In this document: positions 52,308 through 59,845 of the stretch, one piece after another
Position numbering within the stretch: position 1 is the first letter of the stretch
Layout: the number at the start of each line of letters is the position of its first letter
DNA from: Bacillus nitratireducens
GTDB taxonomy: Bacteria > Bacillota > Bacilli > Bacillales > Bacillaceae_G
Assembly: GCF_001884135.1 (NCBI RefSeq)
Contig: NZ_MAOC01000026.1
Span: 124,001-188,000, forward strand
DNA: 64,000 nucleotides
Direction of reading: 5' to 3'
Position numbers and translations under genes: made by a program
The notes under the pieces: model-generated
What the model was told of the DNA's origin: nothing
Seen by the model: only the letters and a program-made list of their open reading frames with translations
Database searches by the model: none

Positions 52308-52586
52308 TTATGAATTTCTATTGGTAGATACAAAAATGCTTACAACAAATAAAAAAATTGCATTCAAGATCAATAGACCACTAAAGGTAAGCCCAGCAAA
52401 ACCTCCAGCGAATCCATCTCCTACTTTTTCACCAATTACATGCAAAGTGGCAAAGAAAACAATGGGGGAAGAAAGAATGAAAATACCACTGGCTATTTTC
52501 CATATTTGTTTATATTTCTTTGCTATAAAGAAAATCAGTGTATTAAATGTGATAAGAAGAAAAACAAATCCAATTAATGAATTCAT
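52308..52586 (-). CDS. small four-helix membrane protein
   Basis: 92 residues from the second ATG (52586), 5 bp after AAAGGAGG. Four hydrophobic segments with F-I-L-S-S-P-I-V-F-F-A-T-L near 36-48, comparable with L-L-L-T-P-I-I-F-L-T-T-T in the 17741 protein. No known family. Confidence 0.55.
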   Translation of the reverse strand: MNSLIGFVFLLITFNTLIFFIAKKYKQIWKIASGIFILSSPIVFFATLHVIGEKVGDGFAGGFAGLTFSGLLILNAIFLFVVSIFVSTNRNS

Positions 52587-52691
52587 CATATCCTCCTTTC
52601 GGTATAAGTCTGAATTTTGATTTCTATATGTTCATTTTTAAGGAAATATTATACAATATGATTATATTCTATGGAAAGCGAGTGATATATT

Positions 52692-52745
52692 ATGACAGTC
52701 AGCTCTTTCGAATTTGTATTAAAAGTAAAGGTGCAGGAAGATTAA
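52692..52745 (+). CDS. 17-codon leader ORF upstream of the methyltransferase
   Basis: M-T-V-S-S-F-E-F-V-L-K-V-K-V-Q-E-D, stop at 52743-52745. The ribosome site is weak (GCGAGTG). Its last codons are the left arm of a hairpin that competes with a second hairpin covering the methyltransferase ribosome site. The layout resembles a translational attenuator. Confidence 0.4.
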   Translation: MTVSSFEFVLKVKVQED

Positions 52746-52781
52746 TTGAATTGAAATCTTCCGTACGTAAAAAACGGAGGA
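52736..52781 (+). promoter_or_regulatory. two mutually exclusive hairpins controlling a ribosome site
   Basis: Hairpin 1: GGAAGATT (52736-52743) with AATCTTCC (52755-52762), 8 bp. Hairpin 2: TCTTCCGT (52757-52764) with ACGGAGGA (52774-52781), 8 bp with one G-U, covering the GGAGG of the methyltransferase. They share bases 52757-52762, so only one can form. Confidence 0.55.
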
Positions 52782-52789
52782 GAAAATAA

Positions 52790-53551
52790 ATGTTTAGTTT
52801 TTATAGTACACTTTGTACGGAACTTTATGATTACACAAAACCTGTTGGTTATTCTTTAAATGGTGATATTGAGTATTACCAAAAACGTTTAAATAATTGT
52901 GAGGGCAGCATACTCGAAGCAGCAGTAGGATCAGGGCGTGTCATTATACCACTTCTTGAAGCTGGTTTTAAAGTTGATGGGATAGATTATTCACCTGAAA
53001 TGCTAGATTCTTGCCGTATGCGGTGTAAAGAGAGAGGCTTGCATCCTAATTTATATGAAGGAAGCTTACAACAACTTTCACTGCCACATAAATATGGAGC
53101 GATAATAATTCCTACTGGCTCCTTTTGTTTAATTGAAAATCGTGATGATTCTATAAACGCTTTGAAATGTTTTTATGAACATCTTAATCCAGGTGGGCGT
53201 TTAATTGTAGATCTTGCGCTTCCATATGACTGGAAGACGGGTGAGATTCATACATCGACTTTTTCCTTACCAAGCGGAGACGGGATTACATTAGAAAATA
53301 AATCAATTGAAATAGATTGGCTTAACCAAGTAACTGTATCATATTTAAAATATGAAAAATGGAGTAAAGGACAGTTAGTACAAACAGAACTACAACGTTT
53401 TGCAATGCGGTGGTATGGAATAGAAGAGTTTAGACTCCTTTTAGAAAGTATAGGTTTCTCTAACATTACTTGCTCTGCTGACTATGTTTATGAAAAGCAT
53501 CCGTCAAATGCAGACCAAATTGTTACTTTTGAAGCTGTACGAAACGAATAA
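52790..53551 (+). CDS. class I SAM-dependent methyltransferase
   Basis: 253 residues. Motif I is I-L-E-A-A-V-G-S-G-R-V-I, motif post-I V-D-G-I-D-Y-S, and motif II L-P-H-K-Y-G-A-I-I-I-P-T-G. It lacks N-I-P-Y/N-P-P-Y motifs of nucleic-acid adenine methyltransferases, so a small molecule acceptor is likelier. The start codon is 9 bp after ACGGAGGAG, which can be sequestered in the hairpin above. Confidence 0.82.
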   Translation: MFSFYSTLCTELYDYTKPVGYSLNGDIEYYQKRLNNCEGSILEAAVGSGRVIIPLLEAGFKVDGIDYSPEMLDSCRMRCKERGLHPNLYEGSLQQLSLPHKYGAIIIPTGSFCLIENRDDSINALKCFYEHLNPGGRLIVDLALPYDWKTGEIHTSTFSLPSGDGITLENKSIEIDWLNQVTVSYLKYEKWSKGQLVQTELQRFAMRWYGIEEFRLLLESIGFSNITCSADYVYEKHPSNADQIVTFEAVRNE

Positions 53552-53570
53552 TGTAGGAAATATTTATGAA

Positions 53571-53608
53571 AATAAGGCAGTCGATGTTGTGTCGATTGCC
53601 TTATTTTT
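53571..53608 (+). terminator. terminator after the methyltransferase gene
   Basis: AATAAGGCAGTCGA/TCGATTGCCTTATT, 14-bp stem with one G-U pair, loop TGTTGTG, then TTTT. Confidence 0.85.
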
Positions 53609-53660
53609 AATTTAAGGAGAAGTTTCGATTGTAAAATTTAAAATGTTGTTACGTTTTCAT

Positions 53661-53694
53661 TGTCCAAGCATTCTCTTGAAAACCACATATACTA
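53661..53694 (+). promoter_or_regulatory. sigma-K-like promoter of the 87-aa gene
   Basis: TGTCCAAGC (53661-53669), 16-bp spacer, CATATACTA (53686-53694), a perfect CATAnnnTA. Confidence 0.65.
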
Positions 53695-53776
53695 TTTATA
53701 TTCAAGGTGGTCACTATTTTTATTGGGGCTGTTTTTTTAATATAAATGATACTTTAGGGAAGTAGGGAGATTAAAT

Positions 53777-54040
53777 TTGGAAAACGAAGAACAAGGAAGA
53801 ATTGAAAATCAAGTGTATTCTAATCGGGTTGTAAGATCAGAATTTGATAAGCATTGGGAAACTTGTATTTCAAAAAGTGGTTATGTAATCTATGTAGCGA
53901 CAAGTGATCATGCTGAAGTAATAGTACTACTTTCAGATGGTTCAAGTAAATTGTTAATCTTCAAAAAAGGCGGTAAAGTAATAGTAGGTGGCGGTGGAAC
54001 GAGTCACTACAGCAAACCACATATTGCAAGAAATATTTAA
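53777..54040 (+). CDS. small Gly-rich protein, possible spore component
   Basis: 87 residues from a TTG 7 bp after AGGGAG. Contains V-I-V-L-L-S-D-G-S-S-K-L-L-I-F-K-K-G-G-K and V-G-G-G-G-T-S-H-Y-S. No family known. The promoter at 53661 links it to sporulation. Confidence 0.45.
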   Translation: MENEEQGRIENQVYSNRVVRSEFDKHWETCISKSGYVIYVATSDHAEVIVLLSDGSSKLLIFKKGGKVIVGGGGTSHYSKPHIARNI

Positions 54041-54165
54041 TGTAAAAAATGATAATCGAGAAGACGCTGACAACCGTATAGTCTTTAATTTGTATATGGA
54101 AATACGTATCCTAAAGTGAGTTTTTGTTTTAGATTCTGGCGGTTTTAGTAATAAAAATAAGATGA

Positions 54166-54203
54166 AAAAGATCTTTAACGTATAAAGGTCTTTTTGTTTT
54201 TTT
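54166..54203 (+). terminator. terminator after the 87-aa gene
   Basis: AAAAAGATCTTTA/TATAAAGGTCTTTTT stem with one G-U pair, T-run. Confidence 0.75.
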
Positions 54204-54234
54204 CACAAATAAAATTAATGGAGGTGAGCTAATA

Positions 54235-54450
54235 ATGAAAAATATTGGAGTAATCTATGTTCTTTCGGGAGTTCTCCTATTCGGGCTTACATATATAACT
54301 TCCGCAATTTACGCGGGTTCATTAGAAATTTGGGATAGACCAAGCGGGAAATTCTTTACTGCATTTTATGAAATTCATGGTACAACTTTATCGATAATTT
54401 CAATTTGTTTTATATTAGTGGGGATATACTATATACATAAAAAAGGGTAG
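54235..54450 (+). CDS. two-helix membrane protein
   Basis: 71 residues starting 9 bp after GGAGGTGAG. Two membrane segments (about 5-26 and 48-66) with a short D/R/P-containing loop (I-W-D-R-P-S-G-K). No family recognised. Confidence 0.6.
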   Translation: MKNIGVIYVLSGVLLFGLTYITSAIYAGSLEIWDRPSGKFFTAFYEIHGTTLSIISICFILVGIYYIHKKG

Positions 54451-54457
54451 TGAACAA

Positions 54458-54503
54458 AAGTCAGCCTTTCATGTACTATACATGAAAAGCTGACCATTTT
54501 TAT
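54458..54503 (+). terminator. terminator after the two-helix protein gene
   Basis: GTCAGC-c-TTTCATGTA paired with TACATGAAA-a-GCTGAC, interrupted 15-bp stem, then ATTTTTAT. Confidence 0.75.
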
Positions 54504-54658
54504 GTATTTAATGAGTCTTCTAGAAGAACTGCAGTTTTCAGATTGATAGTTAAAAATGTAACGACTTAGTATAATTAAAATCATTTCGTCAAATGAATGT
54601 CACATAAAAGTTTTATAGTAGATGTAGAAAGTGAAACATATACAAAGCAGGAGATGAA

Positions 54659-55150
54659 ATGATGAAAAAAGCGCTACAGTATATATTCATATTACTTCCG
54701 CTATTTACTTTAAGTTATGTAATTTATACTAACTACGAAAAGCAGAAAGAGATTAAAAATAATAAACAAGTAATTAGTGAAGTTGCAAAGAGGTATGGTA
54801 TTCCAGAGTGGATACCATTATCTATTGCTGATCATGAAACAAAATTTGAACGAAAAGCAATAGGGGATAAAGGGACATCTTTCGGTCTGTTTCAATTACA
54901 TCGTGATGGTTTAGCACCAGCGCAATTATCGGAAGAGAGCTTAATGGATCCACAAATAAATGCAACAATAGCGATTTCTAATATGGTTAAATCGTATAAA
55001 TGTGGTGTGCAAAAAGGATTAGTTGATTGGGAGTTACTTAAATATGTTGCCAATACATCAGGATGGCCAGGAAACTTAGGGGGAGAATGGACGGACAATA
55101 ATACGAAATATAATATAGGGCTAGAACAATCATACCAATTATATAAGTAA
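54659..55150 (+). CDS. SLT-like lytic transglycosylase, membrane-anchored
   Basis: 163 residues; ATG at 54659 or 54662 (GGAG 5 or 8 bases before). An N-terminal hydrophobic anchor (A-L-Q-Y-I-F-I-L-L-P-L-F) is followed by a lysozyme-like fold with I-A-D-H-E-T-K-F and S-F-G-L-F-Q-L-H, where the Glu is the catalytic acid. It should cleave peptidoglycan outside the cell. Confidence 0.7.
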   Translation: MMKKALQYIFILLPLFTLSYVIYTNYEKQKEIKNNKQVISEVAKRYGIPEWIPLSIADHETKFERKAIGDKGTSFGLFQLHRDGLAPAQLSEESLMDPQINATIAISNMVKSYKCGVQKGLVDWELLKYVANTSGWPGNLGGEWTDNNTKYNIGLEQSYQLYK

Positions 55151-55161
55151 GAGGGAGAAAT

Positions 55162-55198
55162 ATAAAAGGCATTTCCAATTTGGGGAAATGCCTTTTAT
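55162..55198 (+). terminator. terminator after the transglycosylase gene
   Basis: Perfect 15-bp stem ATAAAAGGCATTTCC/GGAAATGCCTTTTAT. Confidence 0.85.
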
Positions 55199-55322
55199 AT
55201 GTTATAGTATAATAGTGTTTAAATGGTATGTTATTTCGATATATCTTCAAATTTGTTATGTAGTATTTTTATATTAAATAACTACTAATATCATTTTTTT
55301 ATAAGGAGTAAGTAGTAGGAAT

Positions 55323-55553
55323 ATGAAAAATATAGATTTTATACTAGAAAGTGATGAAACATTAAAACCGTCAGAAAGATTAGTACTACTATTATTAGAG
55401 AAGCATAGAATGTTATATACGAACGATCTATTAGCTCTTTCAAATTTATCATATAAAACATTAACAGATTCACTAACAGCACTCGTTTTAAAGTCTTATG
55501 TTTTAAAGGATACAGGTAAGGGAAGAAGGCAGAATTGTTATAGATTAGTATGA
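55323..55553 (+). CDS. small winged-helix regulator
   Basis: 76 residues, mainly one wHTH (MarR-like): E-R-L-V-L-L-L-L-E-K-H, S-N-L-S-Y-K-T-L-T-D-S-L-T-A-L and a basic wing G-K-G-R-R-Q-N-C-Y. The nearest site AAGGAG is 14 bases away, so the start is uncertain. Target unknown. Confidence 0.6.
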   Translation: MKNIDFILESDETLKPSERLVLLLLEKHRMLYTNDLLALSNLSYKTLTDSLTALVLKSYVLKDTGKGRRQNCYRLV

Positions 55554-55733
55554 TAAGATTAGTAACTATAGATATTTTACATATGTTTTTTCAAATGTAA
55601 GGTAAAATTCTTTTTTTATTTTCGAATGAAAAAAACTACTATAGAGTATACATATATTTAAAATACATTTTTTTATTGTATTTTTCTAATGATAGAAACA
55701 AGAAAAAATAAACTGTATAAAAATGAAATATAA

Positions 55734-55770
55734 AAAACAATCCATTTTAAAAACGGATTGTTTTTTTATT
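55734..55770. terminator. bidirectional terminator before the deaminase gene
   Basis: AAAAACAATCC/GGATTGTTTTT, 11-bp stem; T-runs on both strands. Confidence 0.75.
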
Positions 55771-55807
55771 GGAATAATATTATTTGATAAAATGAAAGCA
55801 TGAATGA

Positions 55808-56239
55808 TTATTCTACTTCACTTGTATACTTTTCAGGTAATAATTCCATTACGCTACATTTTACAAGTTCACCATTATAAGAAAGTATAACGTTCGTATT
55901 TTTTCCGTAATCACTTATTAATTCTCGGCACATACCACATGGAGCGACAACCCAGCATTTTTCTATATCTTCATGAGGATGTGGGTGAGCAACGGTTACA
56001 ATGGTATCAAATTCATGATCACCTTCTGAAATAGATTTTCCGATTGCCATAGCTTCACCGCATACTGTTATTCTTCCAACATTTTCTTTAACATGTACTG
56101 CTGCATACACATTACCTGTTTTGGTTCGTACAGCTGAACCGATATGATGACGACCATATTTATAGTTTTTTTCGATTACTTTTTCAGCGGCTCTAATTAA
56201 ATCATAGTCTTCAGTGTTTAAAGGCATTACTTGTAACAT
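55808..56239 (-). CDS. blasticidin-S-deaminase-like cytidine deaminase family enzyme
   Basis: 143 residues, the same length class as the blasticidin S deaminase (140 aa) described from B. cereus. Shared: H-H-I-G-S-A-V-R-T-K-T-G, V-G-R-I-T-V-C-G-E-A-M-A-I-G, A-P-C-G-M-C-R-E-L-I-S-D-Y and L-L-P-E-K-Y-T. Zinc ligands are C in V-C-G-E and P-C-G-M-C; the Glu is catalytic. The normal C-A-E reads C-G-E here. It would deaminate a cytosine nucleoside antibiotic or cytidine. Similarity recalled from memory. Confidence 0.75.
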   Translation of the reverse strand: MLQVMPLNTEDYDLIRAAEKVIEKNYKYGRHHIGSAVRTKTGNVYAAVHVKENVGRITVCGEAMAIGKSISEGDHEFDTIVTVAHPHPHEDIEKCWVVAPCGMCRELISDYGKNTNVILSYNGELVKCSVMELLPEKYTSEVE

Positions 56240-56444
56240 AGTCTCTCTCCTTTATTAAGCATAATACGACTATTTTGACAGGAAATTTAAATATTAAAAA
56301 TAAATAATTAAGTTCAATCGCTACTATCAAAAAATCAACCAAATAACATTATTATGTAAACTATTAATTTGAAAAGGAAAATATAATAATGAATAGAACA
56401 TATAGAAAGGGATACTCAAATAATTTGAAAACTGGGGGATTATT

Positions 56445-56936
56445 ATGAAACATTTACAATCAATATCACAAGCTGTCATAAGCGGCGACAAGGAAAAGGT
56501 AGAGGAATTAATAAAGATGGATCCAAGTGTTGTTAACGAATTTAGTGAAGATGGCTGGACACCACTTCATTTAGCAGCTTATTTTGGACAGAAAGAACTA
56601 GCAAGCTTTCTTTTGGAACAGGGTGCAGATATACATATTAGAGCAAAAAATGAAAATGAAAATACGCCACTTCAAGCAGCAATTGCGAACAAACAAAGCG
56701 AGCTTGTAGCTTTGTTAATTGAAAAGGGATCAGATGTGAATGCAGTTCAAAGTGGTGGTTGGACAGGACTTCATGAAGCTGCTTTATTAGGAAATGAAGA
56801 AATAATTATATTATTACTTGAAAACCGGGCTAATAAAACGATTAAGAAAAGTGATGGGAAAACAGCGTACGATATTGCATTAGAGAAAGGGCATGAGCAT
56901 CTTTTACATCATTTGCAGGGGGAAGTGAGTTTATGA
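56445..56936 (+). CDS. ankyrin-repeat protein
   Basis: 163 residues with at least four ankyrin repeats: G-W-T-P-L-H-L-A-A-Y-F-G-Q, N-T-P-L-Q-A-A-I-A-N, G-W-T-G-L-H-E-A-A-L-L-G-N, G-K-T-A-Y-D-I-A-L-E-K-G. A protein-interaction module. It overlaps the DJ-1 gene by 4 bp, so the two are translationally coupled. Confidence 0.88.
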   Translation: MKHLQSISQAVISGDKEKVEELIKMDPSVVNEFSEDGWTPLHLAAYFGQKELASFLLEQGADIHIRAKNENENTPLQAAIANKQSELVALLIEKGSDVNAVQSGGWTGLHEAALLGNEEIIILLLENRANKTIKKSDGKTAYDIALEKGHEHLLHHLQGEVSL

Positions 56937-57529
56937 TTAATCACTGGAATGTAGGGATTTTTCTATTTAATGAAGTGGAAGTGTTAGATTTCGCGGGGCC
57001 GTTTGAAGTTTTTTCCGTTACTACAATGAATGGTGAACAACCATTTACTGTACATACCGTTAGCCAAGATGGGGAAATGATTATAGCGCGGAACGGATTA
57101 AAAGTACAACCGGATTATAGCATTGAAAACTTACCTCCAGTTGATATTTTAATTATTCCTGGTGGATTAGGTGTTAGAGAAAATGAAGTGAAAAATGAAA
57201 TTGTAATAAATTGGATTCGTAAGCAGATGAAAGAAGTGAAGCTAATGACTTCTGTTTGTACCGGTGCGCTTTTACTTGCGAAAGCTGGATTACTCGATGG
57301 CTTAAAAGCGACAACGCATTGGGCTAGTATTGAAAACTTTAGAAATGATTTTCCGAATGTTGAAGTATTAGAAAATGTAAAGTTTGTAGATGAGGGGCAT
57401 ATTATTACGTCTGGTGGAATTTCAGCCGGAATTAATATGTCATTTCATATTGTGAAAAATTTGTTAGGTGCTCGGGTTGCTGAAGAAACAGCGAAGAGAA
57501 TGGAATATGATATTGATTTACAATATTAA
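56933..57529 (+). CDS. DJ-1/PfpI-family protein
   Basis: 198 residues. The nucleophile elbow is S-V-C-T-G-A-L-L-L-A, with a nearby Glu (F-N-E-V-E-V-L-D-F-A-G-P-F) and His in A-T-T-H-W-A. This is the isonitrile-hydratase-like branch of the GATase1 fold. The function is probably detoxification or a chaperone role; substrate unknown. Coupled with the ankyrin gene. Confidence 0.85.
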   Translation: MINHWNVGIFLFNEVEVLDFAGPFEVFSVTTMNGEQPFTVHTVSQDGEMIIARNGLKVQPDYSIENLPPVDILIIPGGLGVRENEVKNEIVINWIRKQMKEVKLMTSVCTGALLLAKAGLLDGLKATTHWASIENFRNDFPNVEVLENVKFVDEGHIITSGGISAGINMSFHIVKNLLGARVAEETAKRMEYDIDLQY

Positions 57530-57533
57530 AAGT

Positions 57534-57578
57534 AAAACAAGACCAGCAGTTGAAAAATCCAACTGCTGGTCTTGTTTT
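57534..57578. terminator. bidirectional terminator between DJ-1 and aldo/keto reductase genes
   Basis: A 19-bp perfect stem with an 8-nt loop. It overlaps the stop codon of the convergent gene. Confidence 0.9.
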
Positions 57579-58503
57579 ATATTGACTGAATATACGCTAA
57601 TTCCTCATCTGTAAGGATCGGGCGGGTAGTTGCATCTGCATTTTCTTTCGCTTGTGTTTCTGTTTTGGCGCCAGGAATTGCGACCGATACTGCTGGATGG
57701 GAGAGGACGTAGCGAAGTGCAAGTTGTCCTAATGTCTGATTTTTATTTGAGAGTAACCTTAATTTTTCTACTTTTTGTAAATCTTCCTGAAACCACTTTT
57801 CTTTTGGCCATTCTTTGCGTAAATCTCCGTCAGGAAAAGTTGTTTTATTTGTAAACTTTCCAGTTAATATCCCCATTTTTAAAGGTCCGCGTATAACAGC
57901 TCCTAAATTGTTCTCTTGTAGGTAGGGCAGTATGTCGTTTTCTGGTTTTCGGTTTAATATGTTGTAATCAAGTTGCACAACATCAATTTCATTGTTTTTA
58001 TTGAAATGTTTTATATATTGTAGGTCGTGAGTTGAAACACCAACAGCTCTTACTTTTCCGTCCCTTTTTAATATTTCAAATGCGCGTAAAAATGCTTCTG
58101 TTTCTTCTTGTTTATCCCACCAAATGTGACAGAAATAAACATCAATATAATCTGTTTCTAAGCGCAGTAAGCTAGTTTCAAATACTGCGATTACTTTTTC
58201 GGCAGTATTATAAACAGGCTCTCCACTTGGATCATAGTGATGCCCAATTAAACCGCCTTTCGTTGATAAAACGATATTGTTACGGTGCTTTCTTATTGCT
58301 TGAGTTACTAACCTTTCACTATGTCCTAAACCGTATACATCAGCAGTATCAATAAAGTTTACGCCGCATTCAATTGCTTTCTTCATAGCGGTTATAGATT
58401 GTTTGTCGTTAACAGGACCCCATTCATCGCCGCCAATCGCCCACGCTCCAAAGCCAATTTCAGAAACAGTAATTCCAGTTTTACCTAATGTACGGTAGTG
58501 CAT
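57577..58503 (-). CDS. aldo/keto reductase
   Basis: 308 residues from the ATG at 58503 or 58506 (site AAGGAGG); the longer frame to 58545 is in the promoter. NAD(P)H-dependent reductase fold: catalytic D-T-A-D-V-Y-G, K in L-S-T-K-G-G, and H in Y-F-C-H-I-W. I-P-G-A-K near residue 280 binds NADP. Substrate unknown. Confidence 0.88.
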   Translation of the reverse strand: MHYRTLGKTGITVSEIGFGAWAIGGDEWGPVNDKQSITAMKKAIECGVNFIDTADVYGLGHSERLVTQAIRKHRNNIVLSTKGGLIGHHYDPSGEPVYNTAEKVIAVFETSLLRLETDYIDVYFCHIWWDKQEETEAFLRAFEILKRDGKVRAVGVSTHDLQYIKHFNKNNEIDVVQLDYNILNRKPENDILPYLQENNLGAVIRGPLKMGILTGKFTNKTTFPDGDLRKEWPKEKWFQEDLQKVEKLRLLSNKNQTLGQLALRYVLSHPAVSVAIPGAKTETQAKENADATTRPILTDEELAYIQSI

Positions 58504-58791
58504 CATTTTTCCTCCTTGTAAGCATGTTATAACATCGGTATGCAAAACTGGAATTTATGTGTGTAAAAATGTTTTCTACAATTGGGGAAAAAGAATAACA
58601 TAAACTACTATTTTATAGCAGCATAAATAAAAATTTTCATATCAAATACGGAAATGTCGTCGAACGCTATCTCTAATTGGTTAATTTGTGAGATTTTTTT
58701 GTGAAGGAGCTTATTTTATAAGGATAGAATTTAAGTTAGTAAGAGGATCGTGCCGATGGTAGTGAAAAATATGGGTTAGGGGGATTTGAAA

Positions 58792-59148
58792 ATGAGGAAA
58801 CTCAAAAGAGTAAATGTTCCTAATATACCAGAGCAACTATCACAGTCTAATGACAATCGAGCAATAAATAAAAAGAAATTAAGGCGATTTATATTCATGT
58901 TTATTTTTGTCGCTGCAACTACTTTGTACGTTCAATATATATTGACGAAACAACAAGAAATAATAAGTGAAAAAAAAGATACAATAACGAATCAAAAGAA
59001 ACAATTAGTTTCATTAAAGAAGGATCAAGGTTCTTTAAAGACTAGCATCGAGAATTTAACGGATAATGAAGAAGAAATTTTAAAGTTTGCGAGAAAAGAG
59101 TATCAATTTTCTAAGTCAAACGAAACAATATTCGTATTGCCAAAGTGA
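58792..59148 (+). CDS. FtsB/DivIC-family septum protein
   Basis: 118 residues from the ATG 8 bp after AGGGGG; a TTG at 58786 is too close. One membrane segment (R-R-F-I-F-M-F-I-F-V-A-A-T-T-L-Y) follows a basic cytoplasmic tail. The outer part is a coiled coil (K-Q-Q-E-I-I-S-E-K-K-D-T-I-T-N-Q-K-K). This is the DivIC/FtsB layout. Position outside the usual divIC context suggests a paralogue. Confidence 0.75.
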   Translation: MRKLKRVNVPNIPEQLSQSNDNRAINKKKLRRFIFMFIFVAATTLYVQYILTKQQEIISEKKDTITNQKKQLVSLKKDQGSLKTSIENLTDNEEEILKFARKEYQFSKSNETIFVLPK

Positions 59149-59156
59149 AGTGGTGG

Positions 59157-59185
59157 AACAGTTAGCGATAGCTAACTGTTTTTTG
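59157..59185 (+). terminator. terminator after the DivIC-like gene
   Basis: AACAGTTAGC/GCTAACTGTT, 10-bp perfect stem, loop GATA, T-run. Confidence 0.9.
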
Positions 59186-59450
59186 ATGTATGAGGGAAAA
59201 GGTGTTTGTAGTATGAGTGTCATGGTACAAGGAGTAATGACATATTGTAAAAATGAGAAGTTTGAACCATTTTTAATTGTTGAAATAGATTTTCATAATT
59301 GTGGAATATACGTTAAAATAAATATTGTTAAAATTCCGTCAATTGTATATAATACAAGGTAAGCGGATACATTTTTTAATCAACGTTGAGTTAACAGCTC
59401 ATACGTCTGTTAAGAAAACCATTATCCTCGTATAAGAAAGGAAGATAGCT
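59186..59450. other. intergenic stretch before the DUF3870 gene
   Basis: A frame from 59214 (49 residues) lacks a convincing ribosome site and is not called. The stretch contains the strong promoter at 59325 and a leader of about 90 nt. Confidence 0.5.
59325..59353 (+). promoter_or_regulatory. promoter of the DUF3870 gene
   Basis: TTGTTA (59325-59330), 17-bp spacer, TATAAT (59348-59353). The start would be about 59360. Confidence 0.7.
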
Positions 59451-59777
59451 GTGTATGCTTCAAATACAATTTATGTCGTAGGGGATGCGAAAGCGCCTCA
59501 AAATAATCCCATTACTGAAAAGTTTAAAAGCTATTTTGTAGCATTTGTACTTGTGAAGGAGACGGGGGAAATTGTAGATGCAGATTGCTCAGCGACAATT
59601 GCATTAACATCTCAATTCGTTAAATATTTATTTCTACATAAAAATATTAATGCTCCAGCGCTAGTAACAGAGATAAAAGATCGTTATTTCGGTTCAACTC
59701 AAAAGGCACTACTTGTAGCGCTAAAAGATGCGCAAAAAAAATATAATCAGATTGCTGCTTTGTCTACTCAATCATAG
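59451..59777 (+). CDS. DUF3870-family protein
   Basis: 108 residues from a GTG after AAGGAAGA. Y-V-V-G-D-A-K-A-P and D-A-D-C-S-A-T-I-A-L-T followed by F-V-K-Y-L-F match DUF3870. Small soluble protein of unknown role. It is followed by a terminator that also lies between it and ykfB. Confidence 0.75.
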   Translation: MYASNTIYVVGDAKAPQNNPITEKFKSYFVAFVLVKETGEIVDADCSATIALTSQFVKYLFLHKNINAPALVTEIKDRYFGSTQKALLVALKDAQKKYNQIAALSTQS

Positions 59778-59779
59778 AC

Positions 59780-59822
59780 AAAATCCAGCCGTAAGGAAGT
59801 TCTTGCGGCTGGATTTTTTTAT
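59780..59822 (+). terminator. terminator between DUF3870 gene and ykfB
   Basis: AAATCCAGCCG/CGGCTGGATTT, 11-bp stem, followed by TTTTTTT. Only about 25 nt then remain before the ykfB start, leaving no room for another promoter. Confidence 0.85.
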
Positions 59823-59845
59823 TGGACAACGAAAGGATGAGCGAA

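Noticed and set aside
59087-59362. 91-residue ORF after the DivIC-like gene
   Set aside because: Crosses the DivIC terminator; its internal starts lack good ribosome sites.
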